Origin: Myxococcales bacterium
Lineage (GTDB): Bacteria; Myxococcota_A; Polyangia; Polyangiales; Polyangiaceae
Length of the DNA: 64,000 nucleotides
Direction: 5' to 3'
NCBI GenBank assembly: GCA_016720545.1
Contig: JADKKK010000005.1
Span: forward strand, 310,001 to 374,000
The position numbers and the translations under genes are program-made. The notes below the pieces were generated by a model. It searched no databases. It saw nothing but the letters and a program-made list of their open reading frames with translations, and was not told the origin of the DNA. Position 1 is the first letter of the stretch, and every line of letters starts with the position of its first letter. Of this stretch, positions 25,183 through 35,478 are shown piece by piece.

Positions 25183-26034
25183 GTGATTCTTCCCGAGACG
25201 ATCGATGGCGCGACGAAGGCAGGCAGCGATCTCGTGGCGATGGCCAAGGCCAGCGCGTTCGAGATTGGCCTGAAGCTCATCGCCGCCCTTCTCATGTGGA
25301 TCGTAGGCGTCTGGCTCATAGCCTTCGTCGACAAGATCGTGGGCAAGTCGCTGAAGGCGCGCAAGGTAGAGGAGACACTCACCACCTACATCTCTGCGGC
25401 GCTCACGGCGATGCTCAAGATCGCGCTCGCGCTCGGCGTGCTTGGCTATCTGGGCGTGCAGACGACCACCTTCGCGGCGCTGCTCGGCGCGGCGGGCGTC
25501 GCCATCGGGATGGCCTGGTCGGGCCTCCTCGCGCACTTCGCCGCGGGCGCGTTCCTGGTCGTCCTGCGGCCGTTCAAGGTCGGCGATTTCGTCGAGGCCG
25601 GCGGTGTCACCGGCACCGTGGAAGAGGTGGGCCTCTTCGTCACCAAGATCAACACCATGGACAACGTCGCCACGCTCATCGGCAACTCGAAGGTGTTCGG
25701 TGACACCATCAAGAACTACACCGCCAACAAGGTGCGCCGCGTGGAGCTCACGGCCCAGCTCGACCACACGGGCGACACCACGAAGGCGATCGAGATCCTG
25801 AAGGAGGCCCTCTCCAAGATCCCCAACGTGGCCTCGTCGCCGGCGCCCGAGGTGAACATCGTGACCTTCACGCTGGCAGGGCCGGTGCTCTCGGTTCGCC
25901 CCTACTGCCACAACGACCACTACTGGCAGGTGTACTTCGAGACGAACGCGGCCATTCGCAACGAGCTCGGCAAGGCCGGCTACGCCGTGCCCCAGCAGCA
26001 CTTGCAGGTCATGCAACCCGCCAAAGCCGCCTGA
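25183..26034 (+). CDS. mscS: small-conductance mechanosensitive channel MscS
   Basis: About 283 residues from GTG 25183, preceded by a strong GGAGGTGA. Three N-terminal helices are visible, the third being the Ala/Gly-rich pore helix AALLGAAGVAIGMAWSGLL. The cytoplasmic beta domain has RPFKVGDFVEAGGVTGTV and IGNSKVFGDTIKNYT, then a C-terminal vestibule. The channel opens under membrane tension to release solutes on hypo-osmotic shock. Length and motifs match E. coli MscS. A strong hairpin follows at 26073. Confidence 0.94.
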   Translation: MILPETIDGATKAGSDLVAMAKASAFEIGLKLIAALLMWIVGVWLIAFVDKIVGKSLKARKVEETLTTYISAALTAMLKIALALGVLGYLGVQTTTFAALLGAAGVAIGMAWSGLLAHFAAGAFLVVLRPFKVGDFVEAGGVTGTVEEVGLFVTKINTMDNVATLIGNSKVFGDTIKNYTANKVRRVELTAQLDHTGDTTKAIEILKEALSKIPNVASSPAPEVNIVTFTLAGPVLSVRPYCHNDHYWQVYFETNAAIRNELGKAGYAVPQQHLQVMQPAKAA

Positions 26035-26072
26035 GCTTTCCCCGGCCTGAAGACGCCGGGGCAGGGAGGAAG

Positions 26073-26099
26073 GAGAGCCCGGCTCAGCGCCGGGCTCTC
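26073..26099. terminator. strong hairpin between convergent genes
   Basis: An 11-base perfect stem (GAGAGCCCGGC pairing with GCCGGGCTCTC) around a five-base loop lies between mscS and the end of the riboflavin operon. It can end transcription from both sides; there is no long T run. Confidence 0.8.
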
Positions 26100-26116
26100 G
26101 ATTCCGGCCGGGAGGC

Positions 26117-26638
26117 TCAGAGCACGCGCCGCGCTCGCTTCTTCTCCTCCTCGAAGCGGAGGGCGAAGCGCTTGCGGCCGGGCTCGTCCTCGACGAGCAG
26201 CACGGAGAGATCGGCGGCGTGCTCCTCGGTCACCCGGAAGAGGAGGCTGGCGGCCTGCTCGGGATCGCAGAGGCCGCGCGCGCGGCCCGGGAGCTCGAGG
26301 ACCGTGCGCTTCGCGCCTAGGCCTACGAGGGCTATCACGATGCGCCGAATGGCCCGCTCGCACGCCGCCTCGTCGAGGTCGGTCGCAGGGCCCCAGCCAA
26401 ACACCACGAGCTTCTCGGCGGCGACGCGCGGCCGAGGCGGGAAGAGGAAGGCCTCGCCCATGACCCCGGTGAGCTCGCCCCGCCGCAGGAACGCGCTGAG
26501 CCGCCCGGCGAGGCGGAAGTCGGCCACCGCGGCGAGGCCTCGCATGGGGCGCTCGTCCTCGAAGAGGCCGCAGGCGATCACGTCCGCGCCGCTCGCGTCC
26601 AGGGTCGCGAGCTCGTTCGCGACGAAGCCGACCTCCAC
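26117..26638 (-). CDS. peptidase M17 N-terminal-domain-like protein
   Basis: About 173 residues from GTG 26638, three bases after nusB. The sequence resembles the amino-terminal macro-like domain of leucyl aminopeptidases (ACGLFEDERPMRGLAAVAD, GRLSAFLRRGELTG, EKLVVFGWG), without the catalytic metal domain. In many Myxococcota a stand-alone copy of this domain sits after nusB. Role unknown. It ends the ribE-ribB-ribH-nusB operon. Confidence 0.7.
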   Translation of the reverse strand: MEVGFVANELATLDASGADVIACGLFEDERPMRGLAAVADFRLAGRLSAFLRRGELTGVMGEAFLFPPRPRVAAEKLVVFGWGPATDLDEAACERAIRRIVIALVGLGAKRTVLELPGRARGLCDPEQAASLLFRVTEEHAADLSVLLVEDEPGRKRFALRFEEEKKRARRVL

Positions 26639-26641
26639 GGA

Positions 26642-27064
26642 TCAGCGGTCCCGGTCGGCGCGACCCAGATCGTCCGCGATGCGGTTCAGCACGCCGTTCA
26701 CGAACGCCGACGACTCTTCGGTGCCATAGGTCTTGGCGAGCTCGACGGCCTCGTCGAGGACGACCGCGCGCGGCACCTCGCGCGACGTCGAGAGCTCCCA
26801 CGCGCCGAGGCGCAGCAGGTTCCGGTCGACGCGCGACATGCGCTCGACGCGCCAGTGGGCCGAGGCCTTGCGGATGATCTCGTCGAGCTTCGGCCCCGCC
26901 TCGGAGACGCCACGCACGATCGCGTCCGCGTAGTCGCGCCCCTCCGGATCGATGTCGAACTGACGCCAGAAGAGGCGGATGGCCTCGTCGGCGGTGGCGC
27001 CCTGCGCCTCCACCTGGAAGAGCATCTGGAGGGCGGCCTCGCGACCTGTGCGCCTCGCGCCCAC
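26642..27064 (-). CDS. nusB: transcription antitermination factor NusB
   Basis: About 140 residues. The whole chain fits NusB: GREAALQMLFQVEAQG at the N-terminus, WRVERMSRVDRNLLRLGAWE in the middle and AVELAKTYGTEESSAFVNGV at the end. NusB with NusE binds boxA RNA during rRNA transcription. One base separates it from ribH, a common order. Confidence 0.95.
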   Translation of the reverse strand: MGARRTGREAALQMLFQVEAQGATADEAIRLFWRQFDIDPEGRDYADAIVRGVSEAGPKLDEIIRKASAHWRVERMSRVDRNLLRLGAWELSTSREVPRAVVLDEAVELAKTYGTEESSAFVNGVLNRIADDLGRADRDR

Positions 27065-27065
27065 C

Positions 27066-27554
27066 TCAGAGCCCCGCCGCGTCGAGCGCTCGCGCGAGCG
27101 CGATCATCTCGATGGCGCTGACGGCGGCCTCCCAGCCCTTGTTGCCTGCCTTCGTACCCGCGCGCTCGACCGCCTGCTCGATGCTGTCGGTCGTGAGCAC
27201 GCCGAAGGCGATGGGCACGCCGGTGTCCATCGACACGTGGGCGACCCCCTTGGAGACCTCCGCCGCGACGTAGTCGAAATGGGGAGTCGAGCCGCGAATG
27301 ACCGCGCCTAGCGCCACGATGGCGTCCGCCTTGCGCCCGAGGGCCAGCCTGCGCACGGCGACGGGGATCTCCCACGCGCCTGGCACCTTCACGATCGTGA
27401 GGCGGGCGGGATCGCCGCCGTGGCGAACGAACGCGTCGACGGCGCCGTCGACGAGGCGGTCCACGATGAAGTGATTGAAGCGGCTCGCGACGATCGCGAG
27501 CGTAGCCCCCTCGCCGACGACCAGCCCACCCTCGACGATTCTCGGCTCTGCCAT
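27066..27554 (-). CDS. ribH: lumazine synthase RibH
   Basis: About 162 residues from ATG 27554. Family motifs are all present: IVASRFNHFIVDRLVDGA, VPGAWEIPVAVRRLA, ALGAVIRGSTPHFDYVA, FGVLTTDSIEQAVERAGTK. It condenses the DHBP product of RibB with the aminouracil to make lumazine. Between ribB and nusB. Confidence 0.96.
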   Translation of the reverse strand: MAEPRIVEGGLVVGEGATLAIVASRFNHFIVDRLVDGAVDAFVRHGGDPARLTIVKVPGAWEIPVAVRRLALGRKADAIVALGAVIRGSTPHFDYVAAEVSKGVAHVSMDTGVPIAFGVLTTDSIEQAVERAGTKAGNKGWEAAVSAIEMIALARALDAAGL

Positions 27555-27630
27555 GGTTCTGTCCTCTCGCTCGGTGGTTCTTGGGCGACGCGCCGTCTTG
27601 GGCCTGGACCCAAGACCAGAGATCGCGCGG

Positions 27631-28809
<1,179 letters not shown>

Positions 28810-28885
28810 GGTTGGGGTACCTTGCGTGCGGGATCTGCGCCGACAGGGGCTGTTCGTGCGAGGGGCGTCGCGGGCGTCGCGCGCT

Positions 28886-29539
28886 TCATAGGTAGCCCGC
28901 CCGGCCGAGCGTGGTGAGCCACGCCTCGTCGGAGGCGATGCGCTCCGGCGGCTCCGCGCTGGCGACCGAGAGCGCCCGCGCGACGTACCGGGCGAGCACG
29001 TCGACCTCGAGGTTCACCAGGGTCCCGACCTCGAGCGTCCAGGCCGTGCTCGCCGCCGTGTGGGGCACGAGGACGACGTGGAACGAGGTGTCCTCGACGC
29101 CGTTCACGGTCAGGCTCACGCCGTTCACCGCGATGGAGCCCTTCTCCGCGATGAAGCGCGCGAGCGGACGCGGATAGGTGAAGGATACACGCGTTCCGCC
29201 CCCCTCGGCGCGCGACGCCGCGACGCGGCCGACTCCGTCGACGTGGCCGCCCACCAGGTGTCCGCCCAGACGCGCGCCCACCGCGAGGGCGCGCTCGAGG
29301 TTCACCGGCGCGCCGAGCGCTTTCCCCCCGAGCGTGGTGCGCTCGAGTGTCTCGGCCGAGGCGGTGGCGTAGAAGCCGCCGGGCCCGAGCGCCTCGACCG
29401 TGAGGCACACGCCGTCGGTCGCGATCGACTCGCCCAGGACCAGCGGCGACAGGGGCGCCTCGACGAAGAGGCGCGCTCCGCCAGACGCTGGCGAGCGCCG
29501 CGCGAGCGTTCCCCGCGCTTCGACCAGGCCTGTGAACAT
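28886..29539 (-). CDS. ribE: riboflavin synthase alpha chain RibE
   Basis: About 217 residues from ATG 29539 (MFTGLVEARGTL), the universal start of the family. The two lumazine-binding barrels are clear: ESIATDGVCLTVEAL and NLERALAVGARLGGHLVGGH in the first, SIAVNGVSLTVNG and VNLEVDVLARYV in the second. It dismutates lumazine into riboflavin. First gene of the operon in the window; no ribD next to it and no FMN riboswitch seen upstream. Confidence 0.95.
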   Translation of the reverse strand: MFTGLVEARGTLARRSPASGGARLFVEAPLSPLVLGESIATDGVCLTVEALGPGGFYATASAETLERTTLGGKALGAPVNLERALAVGARLGGHLVGGHVDGVGRVAASRAEGGGTRVSFTYPRPLARFIAEKGSIAVNGVSLTVNGVEDTSFHVVLVPHTAASTAWTLEVGTLVNLEVDVLARYVARALSVASAEPPERIASDEAWLTTLGRAGYL

Positions 29540-29682
29540 GCCGCGGGATGTAGTCCCCAACCCTCGGTCCGTAAAGGTCCAAACCGGCGAGCTCGCTCAC
29601 CGGGAGCCAATCGCGGGCGCGCGGCACTCGACCCACGCGCCCCGCCGTGCTGGCTCAGCCGGCGGGGCCTCGCGTCGCTGGC

Positions 29683-30099
29683 CTACTTCTGCGGGGTCTC
29701 GCACTCCTTCGGGAACACCAGGCGGGGCTTCTCACCGGCCGGAGTGCTGCACTGCGCGGTCGCCGAGGCGGCCTTGCAGGCGGCGACGTTGGCGGGCGGG
29801 CTCGACGTGCAGCCGAGGCTGTAGACCGTCTTGCAGCTCGAGGCGCTGCCGATCGTGATGGTGCCGCCACCGCCCGCCCCCCCGTCACGCGCCCCCCCGT
29901 CACCGGTGGCCGCGCTCCCGAAAACGACCTCGCCGGAGGGAGAGCAGGCCGCCCCCTTGTCGCAGAGGGCGTTGAACGCGGCCTCGCAGTCGTTCGCGGT
30001 GCCGGCGTCTTCGCTGCTGCTGCTGCTGCTGCACCCCGCGGCCGCCACGAGGACCAACCCCAAGACGACCGTCACACGAACGAGATGAGCTCGGATCAA
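29683..30099 (-). CDS. small Cys-containing lipoprotein, unknown
   Basis: About 138 residues. TTG 30099 is chosen because AGAAGG lies six bases upstream and the product opens straight into a signal peptide with lipobox (AAAGC). A Ser run follows the Cys and the mature chain has six Cys in pairs (CEAAFNALCDKGAACSP; CKTVYSLGC), plus a Gly/Asp-rich linker. No family recognised; probably surface-exposed. Confidence 0.7.
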   Translation of the reverse strand: MIRAHLVRVTVVLGLVLVAAAGCSSSSSSEDAGTANDCEAAFNALCDKGAACSPSGEVVFGSAATGDGGARDGGAGGGGTITIGSASSCKTVYSLGCTSSPPANVAACKAASATAQCSTPAGEKPRLVFPKECETPQK

Positions 30100-30221
30100 G
30101 TAAACCTTCTTTCCTTTGGCGAGGCATTTGCGAGGCGCAAACGCGGGAACGTAGACGAGGAGGGTCGTCACTCATTCACTACGCTCGCGGATCCCCCGGC
30201 CCGAGGTGAGGAAAGCGGGGG

Positions 30222-31393
30222 CTACTTCGTGACGCTCTTCACCGTCGTGCCCGACCGATAGAAGACGTGCGTCGGCGTGATGTAGAGCGGCTTGGCGATC
30301 GGCTCGGCCGCGAGCGGGGTGAGCGTGCACGTGCCGGCGGCGGCGATCTCGGCGAGCGCGCAGCGGCCTAGGCCCGTCGCGTCGCCCACGTAGAGGTGGG
30401 TCGCGTCGAGGTTGAAGACCGCGCCGAGGGCGCCGAGGTTGATCCACGCCGCGCACGGGGCGGCCGTCGGGCAGGCCTCGAGGTTGCCGTCGCGCAAGAC
30501 GACGACGGTCGGGTGGGTGACCGTCGGCCCGACGGGGCTCGAGCCAATGCTCGTGCCTGCGGTGGGCAGGGCGGGGAACGGCTCGCCCGTGCCCGTCGGC
30601 GCCATGAGGTTCGTGCCGAGCGTCACGGCGCTCCCGAAATTCTGGTGCCGCGTCCCGATCGCGGGCGTGCGCTCGGTGACGTAGTTGTGCCGGAGGGTTC
30701 GGTACGTGGGGGCCCCCGTCACGAAGGGGTTCAGGCGGTAGTAGGTCTCGAGGTACGTCGTCCCTGCGAAGAGCGACTGCGGCAGCACCGCGCCCGACCA
30801 GCTGATCGTGTCCTCCACGACCACGGGGCCGCCGGCCGGGGTGCGCGAGCGGAGGGTGAACTGATTGGCGGCGGCCGGTAGGAAGAAATAGAACTTGTCG
30901 TTCGACGCCGCCATGTACGGGTAGCCCGTGACGAACGTCGACACGGTCGACACGTTCGTGCAGGCAGGCAGCTCGCACGAGAAGTAGCCGCCGGCCGTGC
31001 GGTAGAACACGTGCGTCGCGTTGACGTCGTAGTCCACCACGTTGTCGACGAGGGAGGTCACCAGCGGGGGAGGCACGGCGGCGTCGGCCGCGTCGGCGAC
31101 CGAGCCGTCCGCCGCGTCCGGGAGCGAGGAGTCCGGGGAGGTCAGGGAGCGGGGTCCGGGGAGAGGTCCGGGGGCGAGTCCGGGGGAGAGGAGTCCGGGG
31201 TGGACGCGTCTCCGCCCGCGTCGGGGCGCGCGCCGTCCGGCGCGAGCGCGTCGGCGGGCGGCGGGCTCGCGGAGTCTTCCGCGGGGGCCGCGTCCGATGC
31301 CCCCGCGTCCGCGCCGCCCGTCACTCCCGGGGAGCACGCGTAGGCGCTCGCGGCCACGAGGAGGAGAGTCAGACCGAGGGTAGACGTCTTCAT
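30222..31393 (-). pseudogene. secreted lipoprotein, frame broken in a repetitive linker
   Basis: ATG 31393 begins a signal peptide with lipobox (AYAC) and a low-complexity Asp/Pro/Ala linker; ATG 31402 is an alternative. Near 31151-31154 a run of four Gs (Cs on the coding strand) should probably be five, because the linker (TSPDSSLPDAADGS) and the whole C-terminal domain continue in the next frame to the stop at 30222. That domain has repeated strands such as VDYDVNATHVFYRTAGGYF and, at the end, ITPTHVFYRSGTTV, like a beta-propeller. Function unknown. The break lies in GC-rich repeats, so a sequencing error is likely. Confidence 0.65.
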
Positions 31394-31455
31394 GAAGCTC
31401 ATCCGAGCATGGGCTCCGGGAGGGGGCAACCGGTATCCGTCAAGTCGGGGGCGCG

Positions 31456-32838
31456 ATGAAGGGGCCGGCGACGTACGGCGCGGCGGGCTTGCCCGCGGGC
31501 GCCGGCATGCGGCACAACGAGGGCGTGCCCACCCCGTCCCGCCCGCTCCGTGACCTCACCCGCCGCCTCGTCCCCGCTGCTGCGGCCTCCCTGCTCGCCA
31601 GCGTGTTGCTCGCGGGGTGCGTGAAGAAGGACCCGCCGGCCCCCGAGCCTGCGCCGTCGACCCCTCCCGCCCCGCCGTCGCCGCCCACGGCCGCGCCCGC
31701 TCCCAGCGCTTCGGCCCACGTGGCCAAGCGGGTCGACGCGAGCGCTCCTCGGCTCGCCGCCGCCGACAAGGCCAAGCTCTTGGCCGAGCTCCAGGCGGGC
31801 CGCTCCCTCGCCAAGGCCGAGAAGTGGCCCGAGGCGCGCGCGGCGCTCGGGCGCGCGCTCGCGCTCGACCCGGGGAACGCGGCGGTGCTCTCCGAGCTGT
31901 CCTGGGTCGACATCGGCGCGTCGGACTGGACCGCCGCGATCGACCACGCGACCCTCGCGGTGAAGAACGCCGGCGACGCGCGCCTGCGCGCGCAAGCGCT
32001 CTACAACCTGGGCCGGGGCTACGAAGGGAAAGGCGAGCTCATGGAGGCCGTGGTGCGCTACCGGGCCTCGCTCGCCAAGCGGCCGAACGCGGCGGTGCAG
32101 AAGCGCCTGGACGCGCTGCTCGCGCAGGTGAAGCGCGACATGGTGCCGAAGCCGGCGCCCCGCCCGCAGCCCGTGTTCTGCGCGCGCCGCTTCGCAGAAG
32201 ACCTCGCGCTGTTCCAGTGTCTCGAGCGCGTGACCGACGAGGCGTTCAACGTGGGTCCGCTGGTGGCGTCGAGCGAGCCGGTCGCGGGGCTCGTGCCGCC
32301 GTTCCGCGTCGTGCGCTTCGGCAACGAGGGCCCGGGGCTCGGCGTGTTCATGCTCGTGCGAAAGACCTCGGGCGAGGCGCTCGAGCCCGTCGCCGAGCTC
32401 GCCCGCACGTGGAACCCCGGCGCGTTCGGGATCAATGAAGAATACACGTACCTGAGCTCCAAGGAGGCTGTGTTCGGGAAGCGGCGGGTCGTGGAGGTCC
32501 ACGGCCGCCGGGAGCATGGCGACGCCGACTACGCCGGGCTCATGCTGACCACCGAGACGACCGAGTCGGTCACCGTGTGCGCCTACGAGGGGGACGAGCC
32601 CATGAGCTGCGTTGGCCCGCTCGCGCTCTCCACGACGGAGGCCCTCGCGTATCCGCACGATCCGAAGGACCTCGGGCCCGAGGACGTCGCCCTCCTCGCG
32701 GGGCTGCGAAAGGAGCGCCCCCCCTCGACCGTGACCGCGCGGGCCGACCTGGCGGTCACCGCCGAGGGGGTCACGGTCACCCTCGCCAGCGGTCCGAAGG
32801 AGCTGCTCACTTCGCTGGGCTCCCACCCGTTTCGCTGA
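31456..32838 (+). CDS. TPR-containing lipoprotein
   Basis: About 460 residues from ATG 31456 (ATG 31510 also possible). A signal region ends in a lipobox (LLAGC), followed by a Pro/Ala-rich linker. Residues about 110-210 form TPR-like helices (AKAEKWPEARAALGRALAL, AVLSELSWVDIGASDWTAAI, ALYNLGRGYEGKGEL). The remainder is a separate beta-rich domain of unknown type. TPR lipoproteins often scaffold envelope complexes. Divergent from the gene at 31393 with 62 bases between. Confidence 0.75.
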   Translation: MKGPATYGAAGLPAGAGMRHNEGVPTPSRPLRDLTRRLVPAAAASLLASVLLAGCVKKDPPAPEPAPSTPPAPPSPPTAAPAPSASAHVAKRVDASAPRLAAADKAKLLAELQAGRSLAKAEKWPEARAALGRALALDPGNAAVLSELSWVDIGASDWTAAIDHATLAVKNAGDARLRAQALYNLGRGYEGKGELMEAVVRYRASLAKRPNAAVQKRLDALLAQVKRDMVPKPAPRPQPVFCARRFAEDLALFQCLERVTDEAFNVGPLVASSEPVAGLVPPFRVVRFGNEGPGLGVFMLVRKTSGEALEPVAELARTWNPGAFGINEEYTYLSSKEAVFGKRRVVEVHGRREHGDADYAGLMLTTETTESVTVCAYEGDEPMSCVGPLALSTTEALAYPHDPKDLGPEDVALLAGLRKERPPSTVTARADLAVTAEGVTVTLASGPKELLTSLGSHPFR

Positions 32839-32869
32839 GCCCAAGTTGGCCGGCGGGCGGCAGGATGAC

Positions 32870-32875
32870 TAGGAT
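32870..32875 (+). promoter_or_regulatory. -10-like box TAGGAT, leaderless or very short leader
   Basis: TAGGAT ends nine bases before ATG 32885 and no ribosome site is seen. Confidence 0.35.
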
Positions 32876-32884
32876 GCTCACAGC

Positions 32885-33754
32885 ATGGCTAGCCCGCAGA
32901 ACCTCGACGAGGCGTCCTCGCCCGGGACCCGATTCGACGGGAAGTGGCTGCTCGAACGGTTGCTCGGCTCGGGGTCCACCGCGCACGTTTACGCGGCCAA
33001 GCACATCTACGGGTTCGACGCGGCCCTGAAGATCATGCACCCGTCGCTGGTCACCTCGCGAGAGCGCGCCAAGCGTTTCCTCGAGCAAGGGTACCTCTCG
33101 AACCAGGTGGCCCACCCGGCCATGGTGCGCATCTACGACGATGGCGAGTCCGAGAGCGGCCCCTACCTCGTGATGGACCGGGTCGACGGCGAGACCCTGG
33201 AGGCGAAGCTCCATGCGCTGCCGAAGGGCACGCCGCTCCCTGTGGCCGAGGCCCTCCGCATCGGGCGCGATCTCCTGCAGTTCGTGGTGGCCATCCACGC
33301 CGGAAACCTCACCCATCGCAGCCTGAACCCCACCGAGATCCTCATCGCTCGCAACGGCCAGCTGCGCGTGATCGACTTCGACTCGGGCCAGGGGCGAGAC
33401 GCGCACACGGAGAAGAACCTGAGCCTCGCCCCGCCGGCGTCGCGTTCGCCTACGTACTTTCCGCCGGAGCTCGCCGCGGCGTCGGCGGTCGATGGGCAAG
33501 CCGACATGTGGGCGTGCGGGGCCCTGCTGTACCGCATGCTCGCGGGCAGCCCCCCGTTCGTGGCGACACGCCACTCGGAGCGGTCCGCCTACTTCAACAC
33601 CGACCGCGTGGGCCCGCCCCTCACCGAGGTGTGCCCCGACTTGCCCGCGGCGCTCACAGCGTCGATCGAGCGCGCGCTGCTCCCCGATCCCGCGATGCGT
33701 TTCTCGAGCGCCGCCGCGCTGCTCGCGGCGATCGAGCGCTCCAGCCCGCGCTGA
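32885..33754 (+). CDS. predicted Hanks-type pseudokinase
   Basis: About 289 residues, a bare kinase domain. The glycine loop is LLGSGSTAHVYAAKH and the ATP Lys is kept (AALKIM, about K49). The catalytic loop reads HRSLNPTEILI instead of HRDLKPEN: the catalytic Asp is Ser (about 146), the following Lys is Asn, and the Asn of PEN is gone. The DFG motif appears as DFD (about 164). It should not phosphorylate well and may act as a binding or regulatory partner. It is followed after 28 bases by the multicopper oxidase. The kinase fold is certain; inactivity is inferred from the missing residues. Confidence 0.88.
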   Translation: MASPQNLDEASSPGTRFDGKWLLERLLGSGSTAHVYAAKHIYGFDAALKIMHPSLVTSRERAKRFLEQGYLSNQVAHPAMVRIYDDGESESGPYLVMDRVDGETLEAKLHALPKGTPLPVAEALRIGRDLLQFVVAIHAGNLTHRSLNPTEILIARNGQLRVIDFDSGQGRDAHTEKNLSLAPPASRSPTYFPPELAAASAVDGQADMWACGALLYRMLAGSPPFVATRHSERSAYFNTDRVGPPLTEVCPDLPAALTASIERALLPDPAMRFSSAAALLAAIERSSPR

Positions 33755-33782
33755 CGGCACATCGGTTGCATCGCCCGGTGGC

Positions 33783-35321
33783 GTGTCGTTCATCGAAGCA
33801 CCCGCGAGGCGCAGCGCCCCCGTGCGCCCGCACCGATTGCGCGCGCTCTGCACCGTCTGCGCGCTCTGCGCGAGCGCGGGCGCCGCGGGGATGACCTTCG
33901 CCTCGTGCTCCTCCCCCACGACCGAGCCCACCCCCGACGCGGGCGTGCCCGCGGACGTGGCCGCGTCCGACGCAGCCGCACCCTCGCTCCAGCCGCCCGG
34001 GTGGGACCAGGGGCTGCGCATGCCCGCACTCGAGGACCTGAACGCGGCGCCGGGGGTGGTCGAGGTGCGCCTCGAGGCGAAGGTGGTGCCCATCGCGATC
34101 GGTGGGCAGACCCTGCCCATGTGGACCTACCAAGGGATCCTGCCGGGGCCCGTGATCCGCGCGAAGCGAGGCGATCGGGTCCTCGTCCACTTCACGAACT
34201 CGCTGCCCGCGCCCACCACCATCCACTGGCACGGACTGCGCGTCCCCAACGTCATGGACGGCGTGCCCGACGTCACCCAGGCGCCGATCCCGCCGGGCGG
34301 CACGTTCGACTACGAGTTTCGCGTGCCCGACGCGGGCACGTTCTGGTACCACCCGCACGTCGCGTCGAGCACCCAGGTGGGCTACGGCCTGTATGGCGCG
34401 CTGGTGGTCGACGATCCCGAGGGCGTGGCCGTGGTGCCCCCGACCGACGAGCTGACCCTCGTGCTCAGCGACGTGAGCATCACGGACGCGGGCGTCCTCG
34501 AGACGCCCGACGCCACGGGGGGCCTCGGCGACTATTTCGGTCGCGAGGGGCGTCCGCTCGTGAACGGGAGGGTGCGCGGCGCCGTGAAGGCGCGGCCGGG
34601 GTTGCCGCAGCGGTGGCGCGTGGTCAACGCGTCACGCGCCCGCTACGCCGCGCTCGAGCTGCCGGGGTTCGACGTCTATCGGCTGGGCGGCGACGTGGGC
34701 TTCGCCGAGGTGGCGCGGCGCCTGCCATTCGGCATCGCGACGGTGGTGCCCGGTGAGCGCGTAGAGCTCTTCGTGGTGCCGCGCGGCGCTCCTGGGCAGT
34801 CGATCGTCGGCACCTGGAACACCGTCGATCGACTGCACACCACCGCCCCCCCCGAGAAGACGCCGGTCCTCGACGTGGCGCTCGAGGGAGAGCCCGTGAT
34901 TGGCAAAGATCTCCCTCCCGCGAAGCTCGCCGCGTTCGAGCCCGTCAGCGGCGTCGACGCGTCGGCGCCACCCGCGCACGCGCTCGCGTTCGTGGACGAT
35001 CGGGGCGCGCTCTCGATGTCTCACACGCAAGGCGACGGCGGCATGTTCACCGTGCGCGCCCGCACCTCCGAGGTGTGGACCGTCGCCAACATGACGGGGC
35101 AAGATCACCCGTTTCACCTGCACGGCTTCGCGTTCCAGGTGCTCGACACGGGCAACGGACCGCCCGCGCAGCGGGAGCTCCGTGACACGGTGAACGTGGT
35201 GGCGCGGCAGCGCATCACCATCGCCATCCCGTTCGACGATCGCGTGGGTACGTGGATGTACCACTGCCACATCCTCGATCACGCCGACGTCGGCATGATG
35301 GGGATGTTCATGTTGCACTGA
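33783..35321 (+). CDS. three-domain multicopper oxidase, exported
   Basis: About 512 residues from GTG 33783, the first in-frame start giving a signal region, with lipobox-like FASC. All four copper motifs are present: IHWHGLRVP, FWYHPHVASS, HPFHLHGFAFQV and, near residue 490, WMYHCHILDHADVGMMG with the type-1 Cys. Laccase-type enzymes of this kind oxidise phenols, metals (Mn, Cu(I)) or bilirubin with O2. The last Met-rich part hints at copper binding. It is not a two-domain nitrite reductase, whose copper pattern differs. Substrate unknown. Confidence 0.92.
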   Translation: MSFIEAPARRSAPVRPHRLRALCTVCALCASAGAAGMTFASCSSPTTEPTPDAGVPADVAASDAAAPSLQPPGWDQGLRMPALEDLNAAPGVVEVRLEAKVVPIAIGGQTLPMWTYQGILPGPVIRAKRGDRVLVHFTNSLPAPTTIHWHGLRVPNVMDGVPDVTQAPIPPGGTFDYEFRVPDAGTFWYHPHVASSTQVGYGLYGALVVDDPEGVAVVPPTDELTLVLSDVSITDAGVLETPDATGGLGDYFGREGRPLVNGRVRGAVKARPGLPQRWRVVNASRARYAALELPGFDVYRLGGDVGFAEVARRLPFGIATVVPGERVELFVVPRGAPGQSIVGTWNTVDRLHTTAPPEKTPVLDVALEGEPVIGKDLPPAKLAAFEPVSGVDASAPPAHALAFVDDRGALSMSHTQGDGGMFTVRARTSEVWTVANMTGQDHPFHLHGFAFQVLDTGNGPPAQRELRDTVNVVARQRITIAIPFDDRVGTWMYHCHILDHADVGMMGMFMLH

Positions 35322-35478
35322 GCCGCTCACCTCGGGCGTGGGCTCGCGGCCACACCCGCGGAGCGTCGGCCGACGGCGTTCCCACGGCCCTGGCGCTTTT
35401 TGCGAGCGGTGGTCGACTCCCCGCTGAAGGGTGCTAGGTTGCCCCGCTCGCCGGGAGGTCCCGGGAACGGAGTAGCGC

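Noticed and set aside
29540..29682. FMN riboswitch ahead of the riboflavin operon
   Set aside because: The stretch upstream of ribE shows none of the conserved FMN-element blocks that I could recognise.
33783..35321. Copper nitrite reductase NirK
   Set aside because: The protein has laccase-type HWHG, HPH, HPFHLHG and HCHILDH motifs with three cupredoxin domains; NirK has two domains and a different copper pattern.
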